Of a stretch of 64,000 nucleotides of DNA, positions 1-8,621 are shown in pieces. The notes beneath the pieces are model-generated. The model made no database searches, had not been told where the DNA came from, and was given only the letters and a program-made list of their open reading frames with translations. Positions within the stretch are counted from its first letter, which is position 1; each line of letters opens with the position of its first letter. The stretch comes from Aurantibacter_A sp039941195 (GTDB lineage: Bacteria > Bacteroidota > Bacteroidia > Flavobacteriales > Flavobacteriaceae): the NCBI RefSeq assembly GCF_039941195.1, contig NZ_JBDVFA010000010.1:1-64000 (forward strand). Direction: 5' to 3'. The position numbers were made by a program, and so were the translations under genes.

Positions 1-591
1 ATTCTATACTATAATGGCAAACCCAGATTAATTGATGTTGGAGTTGATACGTATACAGCAAAAACTTTTAGCGATGAACGGTATTCCATTTGGACGATGC
101 AATCTGGATATCACAACTTACCAACCATAAATGGTAGCGACCAAAAAGATGGAGTTGAATTTAAAGCTAAAAACAGTATATACGAATCTGATGAGGAAAA
201 AGTATTTTACTCACTTGATATTTCAGATGCCTATCCTAAAGAAGCTAAAGTTTCTAAATGGAAACGTAATTACACACTTCTAAGAGGAAAAAGTTTTGAA
301 ATCTCAGATTCTTATTCGCTTTTAGAAAGGGTAGGTGAGACCTACCTAAATTTTATGGTGGCATCGGAACCAAAAATTTTAAAGTCTGGTCAGTTACGAA
401 TTGGCCAGCGTAAGGATGCTTTGCTTATGCAATACAATTCTGAAGTTTTAAATCCTGAGATAGAAAAAATAGTAATTGCAGAAGATTCAAAATTATACCC
501 TATATGGGGGGGGGAACTTTATAGAATAAAATTTAATGTATTAAAAAACCTATTAGAACAAGATGTTAAAATCTCGGTTATTCCAGACTAA
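1..591 (+). CDS. Heparinase II/III-like polysaccharide lyase, C-terminal part
   Basis: Only the last 196 codons are in the window; the reading frame is open from base 1, so the gene starts upstream. The visible part reads as the C-terminal beta-sheet domain of the heparinase II/III-like family, with the segments NGKPRLIDVGVDTYTAKTF and WTMQSGYHNLPTING that are typical of it. Family members cleave uronic-acid polysaccharides such as alginate or heparin-like glycans by beta-elimination, usually in the periplasm; the exact substrate cannot be told from this fragment. The tail YRIKF near the end fits the family. A run of nine G (506-514) encodes Trp-Gly-Gly-Glu and is unusual in this AT-rich DNA; the frame is intact as read. 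Confidence 0.8.
   Translation: MLYYNGKPRLIDVGVDTYTAKTFSDERYSIWTMQSGYHNLPTINGSDQKDGVEFKAKNSIYESDEEKVFYSLDISDAYPKEAKVSKWKRNYTLLRGKSFEISDSYSLLERVGETYLNFMVASEPKILKSGQLRIGQRKDALLMQYNSEVLNPEIEKIVIAEDSKLYPIWGGELYRIKFNVLKNLLEQDVKISVIPD
506..514 (+). repeat. G9 homopolymer inside the lyase gene
   Basis: Nine consecutive G residues lie about 80 bases before the stop codon of the heparinase-like gene. Such tracts can slip in replication and switch a frame, but here a slip would alter only the last 25 or so residues. It may equally be a sequencing-sensitive spot. Confidence 0.6.
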
Positions 592-617
592 GTATAACAA
601 GTTTTAATGCAATTATT

Positions 618-1340
618 TTAGTTCTTATTTTTAATTTCAGAAGCTCCAGACAACTTTTTACGAGCGATGGTGGCGTTGCCTTTAAAGTTTAATTCACTTG
701 CGCCAGACGCCTCAATATCGATAGTCTTATTTACAGACAAATAGGCTTCACTTGCACCTGTCATATCCAAATTTAAATTATCAACGGAAAGATCGTAATC
801 TCTAATGTCGCTACTACCAGATAAGTCTGCATGTAATGAGCCTATTTGACCATAAATATTAGCGGCTGATGCACCCCGTAAATCTAACTCTAATTGATTG
901 GCAACAATTTCGCCTATAAAATCAGCAGCCCCTGAAAGTTCAACACTACCATTTTCAATATTCCATTGGTTTTCTAAAAAAAGACTAGAGGCTCCATTCA
1001 TGTCAAATTCATTAATATGCTTAGTAGTTATATATGCATTTAGAGTGGCATTACCTTTAACATTTGTAATGTTCTTTAAACGAATCACCAAACTATTGCC
1101 ATCTCTTTGTACAATTACTCTATCATGAACATTTTCGTTTGCTTCAATTCGTATGCTTTCTTCGGTATCTGAAAAAGTGACATAAGTGTTGAAGGCATTT
1201 GAAACTTTAATTTTAGAATATTCAGGTACAGAATAACTTAATGATGTTACTTCTCCTGATGCTCTAATAATGTCATGGTCGCAAGAAGTGAATAATCCAA
1301 TATTTAAAAATAGCGCAATTAGTAATTTTTGTGTTTTCAT
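618..1340 (-). CDS. DUF2807 (head GIN domain) lipoprotein
   Basis: A 240-residue secreted lipoprotein. The N-terminus has a hydrophobic segment ending in a lipobox (LFTSC, Cys20). The rest is a repetitive beta-helix-like pattern with recurring Gly-Ala-Ser steps (MNGASSLF, LSGAADF, LRGASAAN, MTGASEAY, ASGASELN), the hallmark of the DUF2807 or 'auto-transporter adhesin head GIN' family. No enzymatic role is known for the family; surface or periplasmic scaffolding is plausible. It is the last gene of a minus-strand series that begins with an ECF sigma factor, and such sigma operons in Bacteroidota often carry DUF2807/DUF4097-type proteins. An inverted repeat sits 15 bases before the start codon. 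Confidence 0.82.
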   Translation of the reverse strand: MKTQKLLIALFLNIGLFTSCDHDIIRASGEVTSLSYSVPEYSKIKVSNAFNTYVTFSDTEESIRIEANENVHDRVIVQRDGNSLVIRLKNITNVKGNATLNAYITTKHINEFDMNGASSLFLENQWNIENGSVELSGAADFIGEIVANQLELDLRGASAANIYGQIGSLHADLSGSSDIRDYDLSVDNLNLDMTGASEAYLSVNKTIDIEASGASELNFKGNATIARKKLSGASEIKNKN

Positions 1341-1354
1341 TTTGATTGATTTAA

Positions 1355-1376
1355 TAACCTGGTTAAAAACAGGTTA
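1355..1376 (-). repeat. Inverted repeat before the DUF2807 gene
   Basis: Seven-base arms TAACCTG and CAGGTTA with an eight-base AT-rich loop, 15 bases upstream of the DUF2807 start codon. It could be an operator or an RNA hairpin in the leader. There is no T-run after it on the minus strand, so a strong terminator is unlikely. Confidence 0.4.
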
Positions 1377-1399
1377 GATTGATGATTGATGAATGAAGT

Positions 1400-1591
1400 T
1401 TATTTATGTAAACTTTCTTTTAATTGTAATACAGGTATCCATTGAAAATTTATTGGGTACCATGTATCATTTTCATTTAATGCAGTTTCTTCAGAGTTTC
1501 CTTTAAGAAATACTTGATTCTTATGATTGAATACATGTTTCGTCTCAATATTACTTTTGGGTGTAGTAAACCATATAACTTTATTTTTCAT
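1400..1591 (-). CDS. Small hypothetical protein (63 aa)
   Basis: I do not recognise this protein. It is a 63-residue ORF with an ATG start 11 bases after the stop of the upstream barrel gene and in the same direction, which is operon-like spacing. It has no signal peptide or membrane segment, several Asn and Trp residues, and no motif I can name. Support is mainly its position between two genes of the sigma-factor cluster and the lack of any better gene in that interval; it could be chance. Confidence 0.4.
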   Translation of the reverse strand: MKNKVIWFTTPKSNIETKHVFNHKNQVFLKGNSEETALNENDTWYPINFQWIPVLQLKESLHK

Positions 1592-1602
1592 AGCGTGTAA
1601 TT

Positions 1603-2274
1603 TTATATTTTCTTCTTGTATCTATTTCTTCCCATATTAAAAACTCCTACTTTAATTCCAATGCCGGCTGAGAATCCATTTAATCTATTTACACTATTTG
1701 GCACCAAATCAATTTTACTCGTAAAGCGATATTTAATACCAGCTTCTAATTGTAAATATCTGGAAACATTAAATAACACATTTACACCGGGTTCGGCTAC
1801 AACAAACCCATCGAAATCATCTTCGTCTAATTCTTCATTAAAGTCGTTGTCATTGTAATCGTTATCGATATAGCCAACACCTCCAGCACCGATTAATAAT
1901 GGAAAAGATAAATTTACTCGTGACTTACTAAAGAGAATAGGCTCTAAGTGTAAACCACCATACGCACCTATTAAATCTTCATGTCTGGCAAGGGTAGTAT
2001 TATATATGTCTTGTTCTGAATACAGAAAATTAGCTTCAAATCCCACTTCAAATTGTTGATTTGCTACATAGGCTATTTTAAGACCAGCCATATAGGCATC
2101 CTTATTCATTATTTCACCTAAACGCATATTTAGTCCGAGGTACACTCCATGTACTACATTATTTCGGTCATTGAATTCTACGTAATCATCATCGTTATTT
2201 TCATTCTCTTGTCCGTAGCTAAATATGCAAACAAACAGAAATATCATTAAAGCTATTGTTTTTTGATTGTTCAT
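1603..2274 (-). CDS. Outer-membrane beta-barrel protein, paralogue 1
   Basis: A 223-residue protein with a signal peptide (cleavage likely after FSYG) followed by alternating hydrophobic/polar strands that suggest a small outer-membrane barrel. It is clearly related to the adjacent gene at 2341-3009: both have DYVEFNDRNNV near residue 30, HGVYLGL next, VLFNVSRYLQLEAGIKYR in the second half and end in a basic NRYKK tail. An acidic insert (residues about 130-145) differs between the copies. It has its own candidate ECF promoter immediately upstream (2302-2331), so it may be transcribed separately from the sigma operon. Function is unknown. Confidence 0.7.
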   Translation of the reverse strand: MNNQKTIALMIFLFVCIFSYGQENENNDDDYVEFNDRNNVVHGVYLGLNMRLGEIMNKDAYMAGLKIAYVANQQFEVGFEANFLYSEQDIYNTTLARHEDLIGAYGGLHLEPILFSKSRVNLSFPLLIGAGGVGYIDNDYNDNDFNEELDEDDFDGFVVAEPGVNVLFNVSRYLQLEAGIKYRFTSKIDLVPNSVNRLNGFSAGIGIKVGVFNMGRNRYKKKI

Positions 2275-2301
2275 TTTTATTAGTTTTTTGATTGATTACT
2301 T

Positions 2302-2331
2302 TAAAGACAACTGCAATTATAAATAGTTGCA
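2302..2331 (-). promoter_or_regulatory. Candidate ECF sigma promoter (site A)
   Basis: Read on the minus strand, TGCAAC is followed after 17 bases by GTCTTTA, ending about 28 bases before the start codon of the barrel gene at 2274. The same arrangement occurs before the ECF sigma gene (5264-5293) and the TonB receptor gene (18338-18367). An AAC box at -35 and a GTC box at -10 are the usual ECF promoter pattern. Recognition by the sigma factor encoded nearby is inferred. Confidence 0.65.
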
Positions 2332-2340
2332 TCTATTGCC

Positions 2341-3009
2341 TTATTCTTTTAAATTTTTTTTATATCGATTTTTACCCAAATTAAATACCCCAACTTTAAA
2401 TCCTACACCAGCAGAGAATCCATTTAAATTTGTAACAGGACTTGTCTTTAATTCAAAATCACCAGTAACCCTATATTTAATTCCAGCCTCAAGTTGTAGA
2501 TAACGCGAAACATTAAAAAGCACACTAACCCCTGGTGTAACTAATGGTGTTAGATTTACATTTTCATATTCTTCATCAATAAAATCATCATCAAAATCTC
2601 CATCACCTTTAGTTGTATAGCCAACCAATGCAATTCCGAATACGACAGGAAAAGACAAACTCACTCTATTCTGACTGAATAAAATTGGCTCTAAATGAAT
2701 TCCAAGAGAACCGCCAGTTAGCTTGTTATCTATAGTATCACTTATTATAAATTGTTGATTGGATTGAAGTACATTAATATCCAAACCCATTTCAAATCTT
2801 TGATTAGCTACGTAGGCAAACTTTATCCCTAAATTATATGAAGGTTTCTTAAAGGTTTCTCCGTAATGGCCATATAATCCTAGGTAAACCCCATGTAGCA
2901 CATTATTTCTATCATTAAATTCTACATAATCTTCACTGTCTTCTTGTGCATAATTTGAAACACAAATCAATAAAATGATACTAAAGGAAATTAATTTTTG
3001 AATTTTCAT
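2341..3009 (-). CDS. Outer-membrane beta-barrel protein, paralogue 2
   Basis: A 222-residue protein with a signal peptide (SIILLICVSNYAQ) and the same strand pattern as the neighbour at 1603-2274, from which it probably arose by tandem duplication. Shared segments include DYVEFNDRNNV, HGVYLGL, VLFNVSRYLQLEAGIKYR and the C-terminal FNLGKNRYKK. The central part has diverged. It lies 52 bases after the adhesin-like gene and lacks its own ECF-type promoter, so it is probably read from the sigma-factor operon promoter. Function is unknown; a small envelope barrel under ECF control is the most that can be said. Confidence 0.7.
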   Translation of the reverse strand: MKIQKLISFSIILLICVSNYAQEDSEDYVEFNDRNNVLHGVYLGLYGHYGETFKKPSYNLGIKFAYVANQRFEMGLDINVLQSNQQFIISDTIDNKLTGGSLGIHLEPILFSQNRVSLSFPVVFGIALVGYTTKGDGDFDDDFIDEEYENVNLTPLVTPGVSVLFNVSRYLQLEAGIKYRVTGDFELKTSPVTNLNGFSAGVGFKVGVFNLGKNRYKKNLKE

Positions 3010-3061
3010 TTGAATGCTTATAAGATGTAAAAACTGTAGGTAAAATTTTTAATTGAAATAA

Positions 3062-4153
3062 TTATAGTTCTTTTAATAATACCAATCCTTTGTTACCGGT
3101 AATGGAAATAATTCCAGTTGTGTTATTACCATAGGTCGCTTTTATTTCACGAAGTTTTTTACCCTTATCTAACATTTTGGAATTTATATTTTCAAATGAT
3201 TTTGGTAGTCGCACCAAACCTTCTTCAACAGTAGCATCAAACCGATGTGAAAAATTGGTCACATTCAAACTTATTTCTGATGATTCTTGATCTAAGGTGA
3301 TTTCCGCATTGGGATTTATAATTTGAGAAACTCTAAAATCAGATATTTTTAATGATAGGTCTGTGTTTTCGCCCAACCGTTCTAAAACCAGCGTTGTAAA
3401 TTTTAGGCTTCCATAAATTGTTTTTACTTCTGCTAAAGTGATATCATCTTTATTAGAATCTATTTCAAGTGATCCAATATTTTGTAATACGATATCGGTA
3501 CCACTACTATTAATTCGTAAACTTTTTGAATTGACCAAATTAAGACCACCATTCTTAATTTCTATACTAGCATAATTAATATTTTGTGCTCGCAATTTTC
3601 CATATTTCATAGCTACATCAGCATTATTTAAATTATCATTTATGTATAGGTCTCCGTGTTCTATAATGGCCTTTAATTTACCTTTCCAATCTTCTATAAA
3701 AACATCTCCAAATGTATTTGTAATATTCAGTTTAGATTTTTCAGGCATGTGTACGGTATAATCTATTTGAATATTACTTCTATTAAAATCAAATGGATTT
3801 GCATCTTCAAAGAGTTTGGTAAAAAAACCGCTACTCTTTTCCTCTATTTCATATTCAATGGAAAGAAAGTTTCCATTATGCTGAAAGCTAGGGCGAATAC
3901 GATCTAATAATTCTTGTGCATTATCTCTTTTTCTATAGCTAACAGTTATCGCAATATCGACTGAAATTTTGTCTTGATCCCATCCATAAATATGCACATT
4001 ACCATATTTGTTTTCCAGTTCAAATTCACCAGCATTTGTCATGGTATATGATTTCGATATCTCTTTAGATACGGTATCTTGTGCCATAGCAACCGACTGT
4101 CCAAGAAGCAGCACTAAGGCTAGCCACAGTAGTTTTTTACAATGTGTATCCAT
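3062..4153 (-). CDS. Secreted adhesin-like protein (DUF4097-like)
   Basis: A 363-residue exported protein with a signal peptide ending in SVAMAQ. The body is rich in short beta-strand repeats of the kind seen in DUF4097/DUF2807 beta-helix proteins: ENKYGNVHIYGWDQDKISV, ITNTFGDVFIEDW, IIEHGDLYIND, MKYGKLRAQNI, IEIKNGGLNLV. The first codons overlap the end of the upstream putative anti-sigma gene by 17 bases, indicating translational coupling. Its place directly after the sigma/anti-sigma pair is common in Bacteroidota. It may act in envelope sensing or as a periplasmic structural protein; no catalytic residues are apparent. Confidence 0.7.
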   Translation of the reverse strand: MDTHCKKLLWLALVLLLGQSVAMAQDTVSKEISKSYTMTNAGEFELENKYGNVHIYGWDQDKISVDIAITVSYRKRDNAQELLDRIRPSFQHNGNFLSIEYEIEEKSSGFFTKLFEDANPFDFNRSNIQIDYTVHMPEKSKLNITNTFGDVFIEDWKGKLKAIIEHGDLYINDNLNNADVAMKYGKLRAQNINYASIEIKNGGLNLVNSKSLRINSSGTDIVLQNIGSLEIDSNKDDITLAEVKTIYGSLKFTTLVLERLGENTDLSLKISDFRVSQIINPNAEITLDQESSEISLNVTNFSHRFDATVEEGLVRLPKSFENINSKMLDKGKKLREIKATYGNNTTGIISITGNKGLVLLKEL

Positions 4154-4679
4154 AATCTTCTTCTGTTAGTTTAGAATCGTTAATCTGTTTTAATAGATGC
4201 TCAATAAGCTCAATTCGCTTTTTATAATTAGAAACAATAGCCTCTAAGACCAATTCGTTATCTAAATTCTTTTGCATTTCTAATTTTAAATAATCGTATT
4301 CGACATCAAGTTCTTCCATAAAGGATAAAAACTCAGTTTTATCCTCTTTTGATAATTTTGGATGATTTTGCACCAATTGCACCTGATAGGAGACTAAGTT
4401 TTTATAGTGCATATCAATATCTAAAAGTTCACGCGATGCATATTTTTCTTCCATAGAAACACTATTTCCAAAGACCGATATTCCTATAAAACCAGCAAGT
4501 CCTAATATTAGTAGTATGCTAGCTGCCATTTTTAACATTGGCGATTTCCAGAAGGATATTACTTTAGGTTCTTCGCTTTCTAGCTCTAGTGCAATTTTCG
4601 ACCACATAGCATCCCGATCAGCTTTATGCTCGTCGAACGCACCAGCATTCTCTCGTATATGTTTTTCAAAATTGTCCAT
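4137..4679 (-). CDS. Putative anti-sigma factor, single-pass membrane protein
   Basis: A 180-residue protein with a cytoplasmic N-terminus of about 48 residues, one transmembrane helix (MAASILLILGLAGFIGISVF, about residues 51-70) and a mostly helical, charged periplasmic domain. Its start codon overlaps the sigma-factor stop (TAATG), which is typical of sigma/anti-sigma pairs. The topology matches anti-sigma factors that hold an ECF sigma at the membrane, although I see no clear zinc-binding ZAS motif (no His-Cys-Cys pattern). The role is therefore inferred from position and topology rather than from a recognised domain. Confidence 0.6.
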   Translation of the reverse strand: MDNFEKHIRENAGAFDEHKADRDAMWSKIALELESEEPKVISFWKSPMLKMAASILLILGLAGFIGISVFGNSVSMEEKYASRELLDIDMHYKNLVSYQVQLVQNHPKLSKEDKTEFLSFMEELDVEYDYLKLEMQKNLDNELVLEAIVSNYKKRIELIEHLLKQINDSKLTEEDYGYTL

Positions 4680-5218
4680 TACAATTCCTTTATCAGTTCA
4701 ACTAATTTTTTCTTTGCGCGATGGTATTGGGATTTTGATGTTGATGTTGAAATATCCAATACTTCACTTATTTCGTTATGATCATAACCTTCAATCAAAT
4801 ACAAATTGATTATCTGCTTATAACCGCTTGGTAATCTTTCAATACCTGCCTTTACCTTTTTTATATCCACGACATCAGTTTCAATCACTCTTTCCTCCTG
4901 CAGATGATATTCATGGGCCTCCATTGGTACAACAGGTAATTTTTTTGCCTTTAGATGGTTTATACTTTTATTAATCACGATTCGCTTTAGCCATGCACCA
5001 AATGAACTATCATAGTTAAAACTTTCCAGGTTTTTAAAGGCATTAACAAAACTCTCTTGTACGATGTCTTCTGCATCTTCTTTGCTGTCTAACATTCGAA
5101 AACCTATGTTATACATGGCATCTACGTAAAGCGAGTACAGTTCATACTGCGCACTACGATGCCCTTTCTTGCATTTTTCAACAAGATTTTCGTGTGTAAA
5201 ACGTATATCGGTTTTCAA
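4679..5218 (-). CDS. ECF-family RNA polymerase sigma factor
   Basis: A 179-residue sigma-70 family protein of extracytoplasmic-function type, made only of regions 2 and 4. Region 2 spans about residues 22-92 (YELYSLYVDAMYNIGFRML, DSKEDAEDIVQESFVNAF, FGAWLKRIVINKSINHLK). Region 4 is near the C-terminus (LPSGYKQIINLYLIEGYDH, NEISEVLDISTSTSKSQYHR). The start codon appears to be TTG; the next ATG falls inside region 2. It heads a minus-strand operon with an overlapping putative anti-sigma gene, and the candidate promoter 50 bases upstream matches two other sites in the window, which suggests autoregulation. Confidence 0.9.
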   Translation of the reverse strand: MKTDIRFTHENLVEKCKKGHRSAQYELYSLYVDAMYNIGFRMLDSKEDAEDIVQESFVNAFKNLESFNYDSSFGAWLKRIVINKSINHLKAKKLPVVPMEAHEYHLQEERVIETDVVDIKKVKAGIERLPSGYKQIINLYLIEGYDHNEISEVLDISTSTSKSQYHRAKKKLVELIKEL

Positions 5219-5263
5219 TGAATTCAGCTTGGTTTTAACCTACTCAACTATCTATTGTTATTC

Positions 5264-5293
5264 TAAAGACAAGCGCTACTATAGAAGGTTGCA
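5264..5293 (-). promoter_or_regulatory. Candidate autoregulatory ECF promoter (site B)
   Basis: On the minus strand, TGCAAC, 17 bases, then GTCTTTA, about 50 bases before the sigma gene start. Most of the 30 positions agree with site A, including TATA in the middle. ECF sigma factors commonly transcribe their own operon, and the box layout fits. Confidence 0.65.
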
Positions 5294-5391
5294 TTATTGG
5301 AGAATTATTTTTACTAAAATATATTATTTTGGCTATAAATATTTACTATTTGTTGTAGATGAGATGATTAGAGATGTGTAAAGTGGAAATT

Positions 5392-6876
5392 TCACTTTGA
5401 TTTAAGTTCAAAATGAATTTGTCTTCCCTCACGAATTACAATTTCAATAATTTCATTAATGTCTTTTTCTGATGTTCTGAAATTTACAATACAAGCACGC
5501 AAACAGTAACTATTGTTTACTATGGCATTTGATAAGAACACCTCACCGCCTGTTTGAAGTTTGTTTAATAACTTTTCATTTAGACTATTTAAATAGATGT
5601 CATCCGAATTGTATTTATCATCAGATGGTATATATCTAAAAGTAGTAATACTTAAATTTTGAGATATCGCCTCTAATTCTTGATGTTGTTCTGCTTGTTT
5701 AAACAGGAGTTTTGATAATTCTATATCTTCTCTAATTAATTTTATATATCCGTTTTTACCCAATTGTTTTAGTGTAAGCCAAACTTTTAGAGCTCTAAAA
5801 CCTCTTGAGTTTTGTAGACCAAACTCGTAAAAGTTCTGGGCTACTTCACCTTCGGTACTTGTAAAGTTGTAGTACTCTGGGTGAGAGGAATACGTATCAA
5901 TTAAATGCTGTGAATTTTTGACCAAAGTACACCCTGCTTCTAATGGACTATATAACCACTTATGAGGGTCAAGCGCAATGGAATCTGCTTTTTCAATTCC
6001 ATTAAAAAGATTCTTCAGTTCTGGAATAATTGCAGCAGGTGCTCCATAAGCACCATCTATATGAAACCACAAATTATATTTTTTACTAATTGTAGCAAGG
6101 TTATTTAAATTATCAACTACGCCCGTGCTTACATCACCTGCAGTACCAACGACCATTAAGGGAAGGCATCCATTTTTTAAATCTTTATTTATAGTTTCTT
6201 CTAAGATTTCTTCATTCAATTGGTTCGATGTTGTAGTGGGAATCCATCGTATAGATTCGGTTCCAAACCCAAATAGAATTGCTGCTTTTTCTATCCAAGT
6301 ATGGGTAGCTTTAGAGCAATACACAGTAAGTTGATTTGTTGCATTTGAAACACCTTTGTTTTTAATATCCTTAGGTGCTTTAGCCGTTCGAGCTGCTAGG
6401 AAGGCGGTAAAATTTGCCATATTCCCACCACTGACTAATATACCACCATAATCTGAAGAAACACCAATAAAATCGGCTAGCCAACCTATAGTTTGCTTTT
6501 CAATTTCTGTTGCAATGGGACTCAAAATATGAGCACCTACATTTGGATTCACAGAAGCTGCTAATAAGTCTGCCAGTGCTCCAATAGGTGCAGCCGAAGA
6601 GGTTATATAGCCCATAAATTTTGGGTGCCCATTAAATAGTGAATGTTCAAATAATAATTTTGAAGTATCAGAAAGAAGAACTTCTGCCGACATTCCATTT
6701 TCAGGTAATGAATAAGCGCCTATTATCTTTTGTAAAGTAGATGGTAGTTCGTTTGGAGTTACCTGTTTCTCATCAATGGTATCAATAAATTCTGCAATAT
6801 CATCTATTAATTGATAGCCTATTTTTTTGAAATCACCTTTATTAATTTCAATGGAATTTTCTCGTGATTTAGTCAT
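5392..6876 (-). CDS. PLP-dependent amino-acid decarboxylase (group II)
   Basis: A 494-residue pyridoxal-phosphate enzyme of the aromatic-L-amino-acid / glutamate decarboxylase family. The expected landmarks are present: HTW (His192) that stacks on the cofactor, HIDGAYG (Asp274) that contacts the pyridine nitrogen, and DPHKWLY with the Schiff-base Lys306. Members remove the alpha-carboxyl of aromatic or other L-amino acids in the cytoplasm; substrate cannot be fixed here. I chose the internal ATG at 6876 because the protein from there aligns with the family start and AAAGAA precedes it; a 12-residue upstream extension is possible. It is a single gene with no obvious partner. Confidence 0.85.
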   Translation of the reverse strand: MTKSRENSIEINKGDFKKIGYQLIDDIAEFIDTIDEKQVTPNELPSTLQKIIGAYSLPENGMSAEVLLSDTSKLLFEHSLFNGHPKFMGYITSSAAPIGALADLLAASVNPNVGAHILSPIATEIEKQTIGWLADFIGVSSDYGGILVSGGNMANFTAFLAARTAKAPKDIKNKGVSNATNQLTVYCSKATHTWIEKAAILFGFGTESIRWIPTTTSNQLNEEILEETINKDLKNGCLPLMVVGTAGDVSTGVVDNLNNLATISKKYNLWFHIDGAYGAPAAIIPELKNLFNGIEKADSIALDPHKWLYSPLEAGCTLVKNSQHLIDTYSSHPEYYNFTSTEGEVAQNFYEFGLQNSRGFRALKVWLTLKQLGKNGYIKLIREDIELSKLLFKQAEQHQELEAISQNLSITTFRYIPSDDKYNSDDIYLNSLNEKLLNKLQTGGEVFLSNAIVNNSYCLRACIVNFRTSEKDINEIIEIVIREGRQIHFELKSK

Positions 6877-6998
6877 GATATATTCTTTGTTAAAAATTAT
6901 AATGGGGAACAATCAAAACTAGCATTCTTATAAAAGTACTAGATTATCGCAAGAATTGTATTTAGTCATCTTAAACCTAAAGAGACAAATAAAATTTA

Positions 6999-8357
6999 TT
7001 ATCGTTTGTTTTTCCTTTTCTTATTCTGAATTTTATCTCCTCGTCTTTGCGGTTTTTTATACTTCTTTTTTAGTTTTCTTTCGTAGCTTTTCTCTTTTGG
7101 TCGTACTTTACTATTCTTTGCAGATTTCTTATGAAAAGAAGCACCAGTTTCCAATGCCGCTTTATTGTCTTCTTCTTCCTCTAAGTTTATAGGTTTACTA
7201 ATTTCCTCTGGTATAAGTTCAGCACTAATAGCTACATCATCAGGCAATTCATTAAAAGGAATTTTATAATTCATTAAATTTTCAATGGACTCTTTTAAAG
7301 GAATTTCTTTTTCTTGATAAAAAAGAATCGACTTTCCTACTTTTCCAGCACGCCCTGTTCGACCAATTCGATGTATGTAATTTTCAGGATAAAATGGGGT
7401 TTCAAAACTAATAACGGTACTAATGTTTTCGATATCAATACCACGAGCAATTACATCTGTAGCAATTAGTATTCTACTTTTACCGTTCGTGAATTTATCT
7501 ATCGATTTAATACGATGATTTTGTTCTTTACTAGAGTGTATCACCGAAATTTCAGATTCAAAATCCAAAACTTCAGCAAGTCGGTCAGCATTCACTTTAC
7601 TGGCAATAAAGATTAATACTTTAGTATGGGTTTCTTTATTTGTTAACAGGTGGTTTAATAAATTCACTTTAGTGTAAAAATTAGGTACAACATAGCATTC
7701 TTGACTAATTGTATCTAAGGGAGTACCACTTATTGAAATAGTTTTTTTTACTGGATTAATTAAAAAATCATCCATTAACTCATCCACATAGGTGGTCATT
7801 GTAGCTGAAAAAAGAATATTTTGTCTCTTTTTAGGTAGGTATTCAAAGATATTTTTCAATTGTGTTTTAAAGCCAAAATCAAGCATAATATCTACTTCAT
7901 CTATCACTAGCTTTTTTACAGATTTTAATCGAAGAACATTTGATAGCGCGAGGTCATATAATCTTCTAGGAGTACCTACAATAATGTCTAACCCTTCAGC
8001 AACGGCTCTTTTCTGAGCTTTAATGTTACTACTACCACCATAAACGCCTGCCACACGAACGCTGAGATATGGTGTAAGTTTTTCTATTTGAGCAACAATT
8101 TGGATGACCAATTCTCTAGTAGGAGCAAGAATTAATACTCTGGGTTGTAGTTGATCTGAAAATTTTAAGTCTTGTAAAATAGGAAGTAAGTATGCTATTG
8201 TCTTTCCAGTTCCCGTTTGGGCAATTCCTACAAAATCGGCACCACCAAGAATGGTAGAATATGATTCTTGTTGAATGGGTGTAGCCTTTTCAAAACCTAA
8301 ATCGTCAACAGCTCTCTTTAGTAACTTTTTTATTTTAAAATCTTCGAAAGTATCCAT
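6999..8357 (-). CDS. DEAD-box ATP-dependent RNA helicase (DEVD variant)
   Basis: A 452-residue superfamily 2 RNA helicase. Visible motifs: Q motif (ATPIQQ, Gln29), Walker A AQTGTGKT (46-53), PTREL, GG, TPRR, Walker B DEVD (153-156) where most members have DEAD, SAT (184-186), and in the second RecA domain ARGID and HRIGRTGRAG. The C-terminus is a lysine/arginine-rich tail of about 40 residues, probably for RNA binding. Such proteins remodel structured RNA in ribosome assembly or mRNA decay and often matter in the cold. It is transcribed alone, with a 264-base non-coding gap upstream. Confidence 0.9.
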   Translation of the reverse strand: MDTFEDFKIKKLLKRAVDDLGFEKATPIQQESYSTILGGADFVGIAQTGTGKTIAYLLPILQDLKFSDQLQPRVLILAPTRELVIQIVAQIEKLTPYLSVRVAGVYGGSSNIKAQKRAVAEGLDIIVGTPRRLYDLALSNVLRLKSVKKLVIDEVDIMLDFGFKTQLKNIFEYLPKKRQNILFSATMTTYVDELMDDFLINPVKKTISISGTPLDTISQECYVVPNFYTKVNLLNHLLTNKETHTKVLIFIASKVNADRLAEVLDFESEISVIHSSKEQNHRIKSIDKFTNGKSRILIATDVIARGIDIENISTVISFETPFYPENYIHRIGRTGRAGKVGKSILFYQEKEIPLKESIENLMNYKIPFNELPDDVAISAELIPEEISKPINLEEEEDNKAALETGASFHKKSAKNSKVRPKEKSYERKLKKKYKKPQRRGDKIQNKKRKNKR

Positions 8358-8621
8358 GCCGTAAAGTAACCAAGAAAAATTCGTATTAATGACGTAATTG
8401 CACTAATTATAGCCAATTGACCTTTTTATCCGCTTTAGAAAAACAATTTAGCTATTAAAATAGGTTTCAAAATGACTTAAGAATTGTTTCATGCAAAAAT
8501 AAAAGTTGAACCATACTGTAAATACTTTGTAATTGGGATAATGTGTTTTCAGTAGAATTCTGATTTGTTAGGAGTGAGAAGTCGTATAATTAAAATTATT
8601 AAGAGTTTCATAACTTGTTAT

